Positions 17,816 through 26,246 of a stretch of 64,000 bases of DNA are shown here, one piece after another. Made by a program: the position numbers and the translations under genes. Location of the stretch: NCBI RefSeq assembly GCF_016234775.1, contig NZ_JACRAH010000039.1, positions 1 to 64,000 of the forward strand, read 5' to 3'. Numbering within the stretch: position 1 is the first letter of the stretch; each line of letters begins with the position of its first letter. Under the pieces are notes generated by a model. The model was not told where the DNA came from and ran no database searches. It worked only from the letters and a program-made list of their open reading frames with translations. Source of the stretch: Aquabacterium sp. (GTDB lineage Bacteria > Pseudomonadota > Gammaproteobacteria > Burkholderiales > Burkholderiaceae_C).

Positions 17816-20416
17816 ATGGGTGTGAGCTTGGTGTGGGCCTTGGCCTGGCTGTTGGGGGTGTTCGCTCAAACCGGACAGACGGCACTGCATCCGATGTGGG
17901 TGGATGCCGTCTCGGCCGCGGTGTCATTGGGGATACTGGCGTGGACTTGGTTGAAACTGCGCACGCCTGTCGGCGCTGTCGGCACAGGATCACCTTGGTG
18001 GCGCTGGGCGTGCCTGGGTATGGGGAGCATGGCCATGCTGGCACTGGCCTGGTCGACCACCGGATGGCGAGCCAGCATGCGCATGCTGGAGGGTGTACCG
18101 GATGCATGGGCGGGGCACCCGGTGCAGGTGACCGTGCAAGTGGAGGGCTTGCCTTTGCCCGTGCCGGGTGGTGCGCTGCTGGACGCGCGCGTATTGAGGT
18201 GGGGGCCTGATGTCGGGGCGACCAACAACTGGCCCACCCATTTGAGCTTGCGCATGCCCCTGGCCGAGGGCGTCTTGCCCATGGCGGGCCAGCAGTGGCA
18301 GTTCACGGTGCAGTTGCATGCGCCAGACGGCTTGTCCAACCCCGGTGCTTACGATGGCACCTTGTCGTACTTCGAGCGGGGTGTGCGCGCCGTGGGCAGC
18401 GTTCGGCGCGCAGGCCAGCCGGCCCGCCTGCAGGATCTTGCGCCAGAGCGCCCCTGGCAGGGCGTGATCGATCGATGGCGCCAGCGCGTTCGCACGGCTG
18501 TCTTCTCACATGTGGCCGATCAGCGGGCGGCGGGCATTCTGACCGGCTTGTCCGTTGGCGATCAGTCCGCCATTGATCGCGAGGACTGGGATCTCTTTCG
18601 GCAGACGGGCGTGGCGCATCTGGTGAGCATCAGCGGCGCACACATCGCGATGTTTGGTTGGATGGCCGCCGTGATGGTGCGGCGAGCTTGGTCACTGTGG
18701 CCCACGGGCATGCATCGGTGGCCTGCGCCCGATGTGGCCATGTGGGTGGCCGTAGGCGCGAGCGGTTTGTATGCGCTGGTGTCAGGCTGGGGCATTCCGG
18801 CTCAACGCACCGTGTTCATGATGGCCCTGGTGTGCTGGCTACGATCTGGCGGCAGACGCTGGCCCTGGCCATTGGTCTGGCTGAGCAGCGCTGTGGTTCT
18901 GACCGCCCTTGATCCCTGGGCGATTCGGCAGGCGGGCTTCTGGTTGTCCTATGTGGCCGTTGGCGTCTTGTTGTCGTATGGCATGAAGGAGATCGGCTTG
19001 CCTGGCTCCCGCACATCACGAATCGAGGCCGGGGCCGCGCGTGTGTCTCAACGCGTCTCTGTCCTGGCAGGGCGGATGGCGATGGTGTGCGTGAACGTGA
19101 TGAAGCTCCAGTGCTTGATCACCCTGGCCCTGTTGCCCTTGAGTCTCGTGGTGTTCCAGCAAGCATCCCTCAGCAGCCTTTTGGCGAACCTGATCGCCAT
19201 ACCGGTTTTCACGATCGGCATCACCCCCTTGTCTTTGCTGGGTACGATCTGGGCGCCGAGTTGGGACCTGGGGGCCTGGGTGATCAGCGGGTTGATGAGC
19301 TTGCTGGCCCAGCTGGTGCTGACATGGCCCGCCATGGCCGAATCACCCGTGCTGCCTTGGCCCGTGGTCCTGTTCGGGGTTCTGGCGGGTGGGGCACTGG
19401 CTTTGCCCATGCACTGGCGCTGGCGTCTGGGTTTGTTGCCATTCGGACTGCCTTTGCTGTATGTGCCGCAAAGTTGGCATCTCTTGCCAGCGCCCAGGCC
19501 TGGCGCATTTGAGTTGCTGGCTGCCGATGTGGGGCAGGGCACGGCCGTGCTGATTCGAACCGCGCACCACAACTTGTTGTTTGACACAGGGCCGCGCATC
19601 GGCGAGCAGCTCAATGCCGGCGATCGTACTTTGCTGCCCCTGTTTCGTGCCCTGGGTGTCAGCAAACTCCATGCGCTGGTGATCAGCCATCAGGATACCG
19701 ACCACGTGGGCGGGGCAGACGCCATCCTCCATCAGATGCCGGTTGATCAGCTGGTGAGTTCCTTGGACGAGGCGCATGGCCTGCGACACACGGTCGGTGT
19801 CCATGGCCGCCCGGTATCTCATCAGGCATGTCAGGCAGGTATGCAATGGCAATGGGATGGTGTGCGCTTTGAGGTCTTGTATCCCGATGCGGGTGTCTAT
19901 GCGCACCGAGAGGGGCGCGCGCCCAACGCCATGTCGTGTGTGCTCAAAGTGAGTGCGTCTGACCAAGGGGCGCGCAGCGTCTTGCTGACGGGTGACATCG
20001 AGGCGGATCAGGAGGCAGCCTTGGTCCAGCGCGAGGCCGGCCGCTTGCGCAGCACGGTGCTCGTCGCGGCTCACCATGGCAGTCAGACCTCGTCAACTGC
20101 CCGCTTTCTGCAAGCGGTGCAGCCAGAACAGGTGGTGATCCAGGTTGGTCGGCGCAATCGCTACGGCCATCCGTCGCCATCGGTGCTGGCGCGCTACGAG
20201 GCCATGTCACTGAACTGGGTGGCCTCGCCCGCCTGTGGAGCCTATATCTGGTCCAGTAACGAGCAGCTCATGCCTGTGGCCGGCGCCACCTTGCGGGGGG
20301 GCACACCGCGCGTGGGGACGTGCTGGCGTCCGGCGCACCATCGCTATTGGGATGAACCGTCGCCCATGGCGTCGCCACATGTCTCAGTGGGGCGCAGGAG
20401 GTCAATGCGGGAGTGA
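17816..20416 (+). CDS. comEC: DNA internalization competence protein ComEC/Rec2
   Basis: An 866-aa inner membrane protein that carries single-stranded DNA across the membrane during natural transformation. The N-terminal part has membrane helices and a DUF4131-type domain. The central competence domain includes GILTGLSVGDQ and HLVSISGAHIAMFG. The C-terminal metallo-beta-lactamase domain has VGQGTAVLI, SHQDTDHVGG and AAHHGS. Length is normal, so transformation machinery is probably present. No pilus competence genes are nearby. Confidence 0.93.
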   Translation: MGVSLVWALAWLLGVFAQTGQTALHPMWVDAVSAAVSLGILAWTWLKLRTPVGAVGTGSPWWRWACLGMGSMAMLALAWSTTGWRASMRMLEGVPDAWAGHPVQVTVQVEGLPLPVPGGALLDARVLRWGPDVGATNNWPTHLSLRMPLAEGVLPMAGQQWQFTVQLHAPDGLSNPGAYDGTLSYFERGVRAVGSVRRAGQPARLQDLAPERPWQGVIDRWRQRVRTAVFSHVADQRAAGILTGLSVGDQSAIDREDWDLFRQTGVAHLVSISGAHIAMFGWMAAVMVRRAWSLWPTGMHRWPAPDVAMWVAVGASGLYALVSGWGIPAQRTVFMMALVCWLRSGGRRWPWPLVWLSSAVVLTALDPWAIRQAGFWLSYVAVGVLLSYGMKEIGLPGSRTSRIEAGAARVSQRVSVLAGRMAMVCVNVMKLQCLITLALLPLSLVVFQQASLSSLLANLIAIPVFTIGITPLSLLGTIWAPSWDLGAWVISGLMSLLAQLVLTWPAMAESPVLPWPVVLFGVLAGGALALPMHWRWRLGLLPFGLPLLYVPQSWHLLPAPRPGAFELLAADVGQGTAVLIRTAHHNLLFDTGPRIGEQLNAGDRTLLPLFRALGVSKLHALVISHQDTDHVGGADAILHQMPVDQLVSSLDEAHGLRHTVGVHGRPVSHQACQAGMQWQWDGVRFEVLYPDAGVYAHREGRAPNAMSCVLKVSASDQGARSVLLTGDIEADQEAALVQREAGRLRSTVLVAAHHGSQTSSTARFLQAVQPEQVVIQVGRRNRYGHPSPSVLARYEAMSLNWVASPACGAYIWSSNEQLMPVAGATLRGGTPRVGTCWRPAHHRYWDEPSPMASPHVSVGRRRSMRE

Positions 20417-20448
20417 GCCCTGAGGCTGGGGCAGCCCCATCAGCCCCA

Positions 20449-21744
20449 TCAGCCGCGACGTTCGCGCGTCTGACTGGCCAGGATCTTGTCGATGCGTTTG
20501 CCGTCCATGTCCACGACCTCGAAGCGCCAGCCCTCCCACTCCACGGAGTCCGTGGTCTGAGGCAGGCGTCCCAGCAAGAGCATCACCATGCCGGCCAGCG
20601 TGTTGTAGCGGCCACGGTCTTCGTCGGGCAGCGCCTTGATCTCCAGGCGGTCTTTCAGTTCGGGTACGGGGATGAGGCCGTCGATCAGCCAGGAGCCATC
20701 GTCACGCTGGATGGCCCAGGCGTCTTCGGCTTCGAGCGGTGTGAATTCACCGGTGATGGCTTCAAGCACGTCACGCAGGGTGATCACACCTTGCACTTCA
20801 CCATATTCATCGACCACGAAGACCATCTGCGTGTCCGACAGGCGGAAGTGCTCCAGCAATTCCATCCCTGACAAGGTTTCGGGCACGAACACCGCTGGCA
20901 GCAAGCCATCGTTGAGGTCATTGTCTTGCTGTTGGGTCAACTGATGGAGCAACTGCTGCGCCGTCATCACCCCAAGGACATCGTCCAGGCCGCCACGGCA
21001 CACTGGATAGCGGGAATAGCCATGCTGCGCGATCGTGGCCAGGTTGTCTGTCATGGGCACTTCAATGTTCAACCAGGCGATGTCGCTGCGGGGGATCATC
21101 ATCGAGCCGATCTGGCGGTCGTCCAGGCGGAACACATTGCGCACCATCTGGTGCTCGTGGGCCTCGATCACGCCGGCATCCAGGCCCTCTTCCAGTTGAG
21201 CAGCGATCTCTTCTTCCGTCACGCTGCGGTTGCCGTTGTCCTTGATGCCGATGAGCTTGAGGATGGCTTCCGTGGCCGCGGCAAGCATGCGCACGAAGGG
21301 GCGAGTCAGGCGCGATAGCCAGGTCATGGGCTGGGCCACCACACGGGCGACCGATTCCGGGTACATCTGGCCGACCCGTTTGGGCACGAGTTCACCGAAG
21401 ATGATGGAAATGAAGGTGATGATCAGCACGACCAGACCGGTGGCCGTGATGCTGGCGATCCGCTCCGTCATGGGGAAGTAGCCCTGCAGCCATTGGGCCA
21501 GCGGGGGCGAAAAAGCGGCTTCACCCACGATACCGTTGAGGATGCTGATGGAGGTGATGCCGATTTGAACCGTTGAGAGGAACTGGGTAGGGTTGTCGTG
21601 CAGCACCATGGCTGCTTGCGCGCCAGCGTCGCCGGTTTCGGCCATCACTTGCAGCCGCGCCTTGCGACTGGCGGCCAGGGCCATCTCGGACATGGCAAAG
21701 GCGCCGTTCAACAGAACCAGAAAAATGAGAAGGGCTAGATCCAT
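20449..21744 (-). CDS. hemolysin family protein (CNNM/DUF21, CBS, CorC_HlyC)
   Basis: A 431-aa membrane protein of the CorB/CorC/HlyC type, linked in other bacteria to Mg/Co efflux. The N-terminal DUF21 domain (about 1-200) has several helices. Two CBS units follow at about 210-330 (IPRSDIAWLN; FRLSDTQMVFVVDEYGEVQGVI). The C-terminal transporter-associated domain is about 345-425. The start at 21744 gives MDLALLIFLV, the usual N-terminus. Despite the family name, hemolysis is not implied. Confidence 0.9.
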   Translation of the reverse strand: MDLALLIFLVLLNGAFAMSEMALAASRKARLQVMAETGDAGAQAAMVLHDNPTQFLSTVQIGITSISILNGIVGEAAFSPPLAQWLQGYFPMTERIASITATGLVVLIITFISIIFGELVPKRVGQMYPESVARVVAQPMTWLSRLTRPFVRMLAAATEAILKLIGIKDNGNRSVTEEEIAAQLEEGLDAGVIEAHEHQMVRNVFRLDDRQIGSMMIPRSDIAWLNIEVPMTDNLATIAQHGYSRYPVCRGGLDDVLGVMTAQQLLHQLTQQQDNDLNDGLLPAVFVPETLSGMELLEHFRLSDTQMVFVVDEYGEVQGVITLRDVLEAITGEFTPLEAEDAWAIQRDDGSWLIDGLIPVPELKDRLEIKALPDEDRGRYNTLAGMVMLLLGRLPQTTDSVEWEGWRFEVVDMDGKRIDKILASQTRERRG

Positions 21745-21807
21745 AAAAGGCGCCGGCGAACTCGGGCCTTGCATTCAACACCGCGCAAGCGTAGCAGAAT
21801 CCATTCC

Positions 21808-22635
21808 ATGATCTATCTTGTTGGCGACCTGCAAGGTTGTTGCAATCCGTTCGAACGGCTGCTGCAAACCATTGATTTCTCTCCCTCGCGCGACCATGTC
21901 TACGTACTGGGCGACCTGGTGAACCGGGGGCCGGACTCCCTGGGCGTCCTGCGCCGGCTGCGCGCACTGGACAACGCTGCCACGTGCCTTCTGGGCAATC
22001 ACGATCTGCACCTGCTGGCCGTGGCGCATGGTGTGCGCAAGCCGCATCGAAGCGACACGCTCGACGAGATCCTGCATGCGCCTGATCGTGACGACTGGCT
22101 CAACTGGATCCGCCAGCGCCGCCTGGCCGTGCACGCACATGGCTGGCTGATGGTGCACGCGGGCGTCGTACCGCAGTGGGACGCATCGCAGACGGTGGCG
22201 CTGGCTGCCGAGGTGGAGGCCATGCTGGCCGGGCCGGATGTGGGCGAGTTCCTCACGCGCATGTACGGCAACGAGCCTGACAAGTGGGATGACAGCCTGC
22301 AGGGGGTGCCCCGCTGGCGTTGCGTGGTCAACAGCCTGACGCGGCTGCGCTTTTGTTCGGCAGACGGCACGATGGAGTTCACCACCAAGGAAGGGGCGGG
22401 CGGGGCGCCTGAGGGCTTCATGCCCTGGTTCGAGGTGCCCGGGCGGCGCACGGCGGGTACGCCCGTGGCTTTCGGGCATTGGTCCACCCTGGGCCTGATC
22501 AACCGGGATGATTTGATGTCGCTCGACACCGGGTGTGTCTGGGGCGGGCAGCTTACGGCGGTGCGTGTCGATGGCGCCACGCGCGAGCTCATTCAGATCG
22601 ATTGCCCGCAGGCGCAGAAGCCTGGCAAAGGCTGA
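21808..22635 (+). CDS. apaH: symmetrical bis(5'-nucleosyl)-tetraphosphatase
   Basis: A 275-aa calcineurin-type metallophosphatase that cleaves Ap4A to two ADP. Metal-binding motifs are intact: GDLQGC near the N-terminus, GDLVNRGPDS and GNHDLH. The start at 21808 (MIYLVGDLQG) matches the family. Divergent from the CorC-like gene, and followed 34 bases later by a tRNA gene. Confidence 0.95.
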   Translation: MIYLVGDLQGCCNPFERLLQTIDFSPSRDHVYVLGDLVNRGPDSLGVLRRLRALDNAATCLLGNHDLHLLAVAHGVRKPHRSDTLDEILHAPDRDDWLNWIRQRRLAVHAHGWLMVHAGVVPQWDASQTVALAAEVEAMLAGPDVGEFLTRMYGNEPDKWDDSLQGVPRWRCVVNSLTRLRFCSADGTMEFTTKEGAGGAPEGFMPWFEVPGRRTAGTPVAFGHWSTLGLINRDDLMSLDTGCVWGGQLTAVRVDGATRELIQIDCPQAQKPGKG

Positions 22636-22669
22636 TGGCCCGAAAGGCATCTACAATGGCGGCTTCAAA

Positions 22670-22759
22670 GGGTGTGTGGCCGAGCGGTTTAAGGCACCGG
22701 TCTTGAAAACCGGCGAGGGTTTATCCCCTCCGTGAGTTCGAATCTCACCGCACCCGCCA
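22670..22759 (+). tRNA. tRNA-Ser (anticodon TGA), CCA encoded
   Basis: A 90-base type II tRNA with a long variable arm. The acceptor stem GGGTGTG (22670-22676) pairs with CGCACCC (22749-22755) with one G-T pair. The anticodon loop CTTGAAA gives anticodon TGA. The variable arm runs GAGGGTTTATCCCCTC. The T arm is GTGAG-TTCGAAT-CTCAC, followed by a G discriminator and encoded CCA. TACAAT at 22652-22657 is a plausible -10 box. Confidence 0.95.
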
Positions 22760-22768
22760 TCCCAAGTC

Positions 22769-22800
22769 GTTGATCTCCCTAGGAAACTAGGCGAATCAAC
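22769..22800 (+). other. inverted repeat downstream of tRNA-Ser
   Basis: GTTGAT ... CCTAG-GAAA-CTAGG ... ATCAAC forms a near-symmetric hairpin (6 bp, a 3x3 internal loop, 5 bp, GAAA loop) ten bases after the tRNA. It may be the tRNA terminator or processing hairpin, or part of an old attachment core. There is no T-run. Confidence 0.5.
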
Positions 22801-22867
22801 CACTTAGGAGCGGCGACTGTGACACTTGGGTGTGACATTTTGGTATCTTCACAGGATGAAGGACGAA

Positions 22868-23185
22868 ATGGCAAAACCCCTTGGACTGACCCAGCGCAGG
22901 GGCTCCTTCCAACTCCGAATCGTTATCCCCAAGGACCTGCGTGGCCACTATGGGGGCCGCACAGATTTCCGCATTTCGCTTGGCAAGTTGGACAAGGCGC
23001 TGGCCTATCCATTGGCTCACCGACTTCGTGCAGAGAATGAGTCCGAGTTCGCCCAGAAGCGCCTTGAGCTGAACCCGCACAAGGTCACAGAGGTCACGCC
23101 ACAGTTGGCTCAGGCTATCGCCTCCCAGGTGCATGCACTGGTTCTGAAGCAAGACGATGCAGCGCGGGATGAGCCTGAAAGCTGA
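22868..23185 (+). pseudogene. truncated tyrosine-recombinase (phage integrase) N-terminus, DUF6538-like
   Basis: An open frame of 105 codons from the ATG at 22868, which follows an AAGGAC site. The start MAKPLGLTQRRGSFQLRI, then VIPKDLRGHYGGRTDFRISL, is the usual N-terminal arm-binding region of phage-type integrases. It stops after about 105 residues with no catalytic R..H-R..Y region, so it is a remnant. Directly downstream of tRNA-Ser, a classic integration site, in the orientation of an element inserted there. Confidence 0.7.
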
Positions 23186-23527
23186 CTTCTTGGCAGTCTC
23201 AAGCTTGGCCCGCAAATCGGACTCGTCGATCTTCAAGGCCTCCGCCTGCGCCTCTTGCTCTTGAAGCACGTCCGGCAGCTTGCGGTATCAGCCACTTGCG
23301 CGCACCTGGAGCCGTGCAAAGTCACTTTTTGTACTGACCATGGCCTTCACAGGCGTTGGACTGTCGTGGGCAACTGAGCCTCGCATTGATATTTCAAAGA
23401 TCTTTGGACAGCACGTGCACCTGGCCAAAGCTGGCGGCGATTCGTTGAAGCTGATGCAAGTGACCTTGCCCGGGTCTAGCAAGCTGCGGGACCAGGTGAA
23501 GGCGCTTCTTAAAGCATATGAGTGAGG
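23186..23527. other. decayed mobile-element sequence
   Basis: No intact gene. On the minus strand, about 23175-23290 reads YRKLPDVLQEQEAQAEAL then KIDESDLRAKLE, a coiled-coil fragment without a proper start or end. On the plus strand a TTG-started frame (23280-23525, with an ATG at 23340) encodes MAFTGVGLSWATEPRIDISK and continues to VKALLKAYE. I do not recognise that protein, and it may be a scrap of a longer gene. The region separates the integrase stump from the hip operon. Confidence 0.5.
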
Positions 23528-24880
23528 TCAGAGCCAGTCGGGCTTGATGGCCTTTACCTGCGTGGCTGCGGTACGGTGCCTGTCGCACGCTTCAATGACG
23601 TGCTGTGAGATGGCATCGATCGTGTCTTGGCCCACGCGATGCCTTTGGGCAATTTCACCGGTTAATTTGAGTGCCTCCGTGACCTTGCCGATCAAGCCTT
23701 TCATTTGTTGTGCCATGGCAGAGGGCCGCAGCCCCGCTTGTTGACCCAGTTGCGCCCAGTCGAACGGCGTGATCTCGGCCTCGGTGAAGGCGTCGCCCAC
23801 GGCCATGGCCAGCGTGCCAGATAACTGTGCGTCCTTCAGTGCCGGTATGCACACCATGTCGTAAGCCGGTGCAAGGCGGACGCCCGAGGGTTGAACGAAG
23901 AACGACAAGTTCTTGCCATGGGCGTCGGTGTTGCCGATCAGCACCTGGAAGATGGCCCAGCGCAGCAGGGCCAGGCGGTCCACGGCAGGCTGCAGACTGT
24001 GCTGATTGATCGCCTGAAAGAGTGCGCGCAGGCTGGCACCATCACGGATGTTGCGCACGTCTGGCCCGTCCCCATAGGGACGCTCGTACTTCAGTCCGAC
24101 CGACAGGCCCAGCAATTGACAGCCATCGATCAGGTGCTGGCGCTCGACGCCTGTGGGCGTCTCCCTGCGGTCGAAGCGCTTCACGAACAGCACGGGCTCG
24201 GGTACGTGCTCAAGCCAGGCTTCGGCCACGGGCAGCCCCGCCGCGCGGGCCAGTTGCATGCACATGAGCTCGTTGCCCGGTAACGAGGCGAGGGCAGGGC
24301 GTGTCGGCACCGGCTTGAGGATCACGGTGGAGGCCTTGGGGCCGCCATTCACTAAAAACAACCTGCCATCATGCTCGTAGACCGCAATCTTGTCCTGGTA
24401 GCCCGCGATCGACAGACGCACCTGTTGATCCCAGACGGAGAAGGGCAGTTGCGCGCGCTGGCGAATGCGTTGCGAGAGCTCTTCGCGGGTGATCTCGCGC
24501 AACTGCTCAGGCTCTTCTGTGGGTGTCACCACATCGCCAGCAGTCAGACGGATCGCGCCCGCCGTCTCTCGCCCCAGCGCATGGATGAGACCCAGCAGGT
24601 TGGACTTGGAGACGCCGTGTGCTTGCGCCGCGTGGTCAAGCGCATTTCCTTCGGGAAGCAGGTTCTCGAAAAACTGGCGCACGATGGCGCTGTGTTGGTC
24701 TGGCGACTGATCGTCGGGTGCCTTCAATGGCAGTTGCGGACCCAAGGCGAATGCATCGCGAGCCTCGCGCCAGGCGTCTGCATAGGCAAATGCAAATCTG
24801 TTGGTGGTGGGGTGGTGGTGGAGGTTGCCTGCCACCTGATCCCCAATCCAGACCGTGAGCGTGTGGCCAGGGCCGTTCAT
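23528..24880 (-). CDS. hipA: HipA-family serine/threonine kinase toxin
   Basis: A 450-aa type II toxin-antitoxin kinase of the HipA fold. The N-terminal subdomain (about 7-110) includes LTVWIGDQVAG and FFENLLPEG. The kinase core has VILKP and FVKRFDR, catalytic loop NTDAHGKNLS (Asp319, Asn324) and the metal motif APAYDM (Asp341). The region is complete and should be active. It overlaps the antitoxin gene by four bases (ATGA). E. coli HipA phosphorylates GltX; the target here is unknown. The antisense plus-strand ORFs were ignored. Confidence 0.9.
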   Translation of the reverse strand: MNGPGHTLTVWIGDQVAGNLHHHPTTNRFAFAYADAWREARDAFALGPQLPLKAPDDQSPDQHSAIVRQFFENLLPEGNALDHAAQAHGVSKSNLLGLIHALGRETAGAIRLTAGDVVTPTEEPEQLREITREELSQRIRQRAQLPFSVWDQQVRLSIAGYQDKIAVYEHDGRLFLVNGGPKASTVILKPVPTRPALASLPGNELMCMQLARAAGLPVAEAWLEHVPEPVLFVKRFDRRETPTGVERQHLIDGCQLLGLSVGLKYERPYGDGPDVRNIRDGASLRALFQAINQHSLQPAVDRLALLRWAIFQVLIGNTDAHGKNLSFFVQPSGVRLAPAYDMVCIPALKDAQLSGTLAMAVGDAFTEAEITPFDWAQLGQQAGLRPSAMAQQMKGLIGKVTEALKLTGEIAQRHRVGQDTIDAISQHVIEACDRHRTAATQVKAIKPDWL

Positions 24881-25185
24881 GCGTCGTCCTCAAGTGACGG
24901 CGCATGGAGTAGCAAGGCTTGTCGGGCGGCCTCCCGTTGGGGGGGCTGCACGGCAAAGACCCCGACGCCCAACTCACGTGCCACGCGTAGGGCGATGGCC
25001 AGGCCTACCGAGCCGGTGGCCTTCTCCAGGTCGCCGAGTGTCTGCTTGGATACGCCCATCATCGCTGCAGCATCGATCATGGTCATGCCTGCCGCTGTGC
25101 GAGCAGCCCGAATCGCCTGACCGAATGATTGGGGGTCCACGGTCAAGGGATCGGCAGGGGGAGGTGAGGGGACAACGCGCTTCAT
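24877..25185 (-). CDS. hipB: HipB-like helix-turn-helix antitoxin
   Basis: A 102-aa Xre-type DNA-binding protein and predicted partner and repressor of the HipA kinase gene downstream. The HTH is at about 30-75 (RAARTAAGMTMIDAAAMMGV, then SKQTLGDLEKATG). A C-terminal tail of about 25 residues includes a hydrophobic patch typical of HipB capping. The start at 25185 was chosen over 25242 because the extra 19 residues lie within the operator region. Confidence 0.88.
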   Translation of the reverse strand: MKRVVPSPPPADPLTVDPQSFGQAIRAARTAAGMTMIDAAAMMGVSKQTLGDLEKATGSVGLAIALRVARELGVGVFAVQPPQREAARQALLLHAPSLEDDA

Positions 25186-25197
25186 AAGATCCACATT

Positions 25198-25256
25198 AGC
25201 AGGATTTATGGATGTTGGCACGCTGTCGCGCATATAAAGCATAGGAAAGCAGGATT
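25198..25256 (-). promoter_or_regulatory. putative HipB operator: two direct repeats
   Basis: AGCAGGATT occurs exactly at 25198-25206 and 25248-25256, 50 bases apart, upstream of hipB and bracketing the AT-rich stretch where a promoter for hipBA would lie. Spaced repeats of a GGATT-like core resemble in layout the repeated TATCC/GGATA operators of E. coli hipBA. Inferred by eye. Confidence 0.45.
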
Positions 25257-25311
25257 AAAAAGAAATTCAAGTCATGAATTTAATAAAAAGCTGCCTTGGT
25301 AGGACATTACG

Positions 25312-25590
25312 TCAATAGCACAAGAAGTGGGGTATCGCTTTCGCGTCACACCACAACACAGCGTTTTGGTGGAAACGCATGCCTAGGCGCTTACAGCCAT
25401 CCAGCGGCAGGTTGGGCGCCAAGACACTGGGCTCGGCAGGCCAGTTGCCTGACGGGTGGCACCCCTCGCCGAGAAAGTAAACCACCTTGTGCTGATCCAA
25501 GGTCTGAAGCAGCGATGCTTGGCGTGTCTCGTTGTCCTGCCCAGGCTCTCCTGACCTCAAGCTCTCGAACCGCCCGGTGTGGACCCTCAT
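25312..25590 (-). pseudogene. DUF3293 protein C-terminal remnant
   Basis: About 92 codons. The reading NETRQASLLQTLDQHKVVYF, then GEGCHPSGNWPAEPSVLA and RFHQNAVLW matches the C-terminal part of DUF3293, a small family of unknown function. The usual N-terminal half is absent in any minus frame up to 25740. The ATG at 25590 is therefore probably not a natural start, and I regard it as a truncated relic. Confidence 0.5.
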
Positions 25591-25738
25591 GCCGGGTGGT
25601 GTGGCAGGGGTGCCTCCCAGAATGGGGGCCCCCTATGCCGATTGCGCAGACGAGGTTGGAGGCCTTGTCCGCCATGCCGCTTGTCAAGCATTTTTTCTGG
25701 CATCGGGCATTCCCTGAAGGGCTACACAAAACGCTTTG

Positions 25739-25758
25739 TACTGTATAAAATCACAGTA
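25739..25758 (+). promoter_or_regulatory. LexA (SOS) box
   Basis: The 20-base TACTGTATAAAATCACAGTA matches the gamma/betaproteobacterial LexA consensus CTGT-N8-ACAG with both flanking TA steps. It overlaps a TATAAA -10-like element (25744-25749) and touches the ATG of the 62-codon ORF, an ideal place to block transcription. Confidence 0.65.
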
Positions 25759-25946
25759 TGGAAGCGCCCCTCAAATCTGCCTGGATAGCCCGCTGCATCA
25801 AGCGTCTGGCCGAGCTTCAGCCTGGTCTGATGCCGGCTGTGGCGGCCCGTGCAGCGGAGCGTCTGTGGCAGGACGAGCGGGGCCATGTGCCGCCCGAAGA
25901 GTGGGCGGAGATTGAGGTCAGAAGCTGGGCCCGCCAGGGACCTTGA
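25758..25946 (+). CDS. 62-aa ORF under a LexA box
   Basis: Unrecognised small protein, mostly helical by eye, rich in Ala/Arg/Glu/Trp (AWIARCIKRLAELQPG; ERLWQDERGHVPPEEWAEI), with no signal peptide or membrane helix. The ATG is immediately after the SOS palindrome; with the -10-like TATAAA at 25744 the message could be leaderless, since no ribosome binding site fits. A second in-frame ATG lies at codon 25. A DNA-damage-induced role is inference from the operator only. Confidence 0.5.
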   Translation: MEAPLKSAWIARCIKRLAELQPGLMPAVAARAAERLWQDERGHVPPEEWAEIEVRSWARQGP

Positions 25947-26081
25947 GCCCGTACCTCCTTCCCGATCTTTGACGTCATGAGCCCAGGCTGTCGCGGCATG
26001 TTGTGCGCGACGGGCCGGGCATGACGCCTTCGTTTCCTTCTCTCTCGACCGAACCTTCATCCAAACAGACAGGAGCGCGCC

Positions 26082-26231
26082 ATGATGAGCGTGAAGCCAC
26101 CGCATTGCCTTTTCAACCGTGTCAACCGGGCGCTGGACCGGGTACTGGAAGCCCTGCTGGGCGACTGGTGGATCGATCTGATCCTCATGTTATTCATCGT
26201 GGGCACGATGCTCTACAACCACTACCACTGA
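26082..26231 (+). CDS. 49-aa single-helix membrane protein
   Basis: ATG with an excellent AGGAG site six bases upstream (26071-26075). It encodes MMSVKPPHCLFNRVNRAL, an amphipathic stretch to DWW, then one hydrophobic helix IDLILMLFIVGTMLY and a NHYH end. Codon use looks coding. I do not recognise the family. It faces the convergent GMC oxidoreductase, whose stop is 16 bases away. Function unknown; small toxins, regulators of membrane enzymes and plain spurious translation are alternatives. Confidence 0.55.
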   Translation: MMSVKPPHCLFNRVNRALDRVLEALLGDWWIDLILMLFIVGTMLYNHYH

Positions 26232-26246
26232 GGTGCTCGGTCTGCA

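Noticed and set aside
20432-20452. Repeated CAGCCCCAT units
   Set aside because: Two copies at the end of the CorC-like gene; simple short repeat with no further context.
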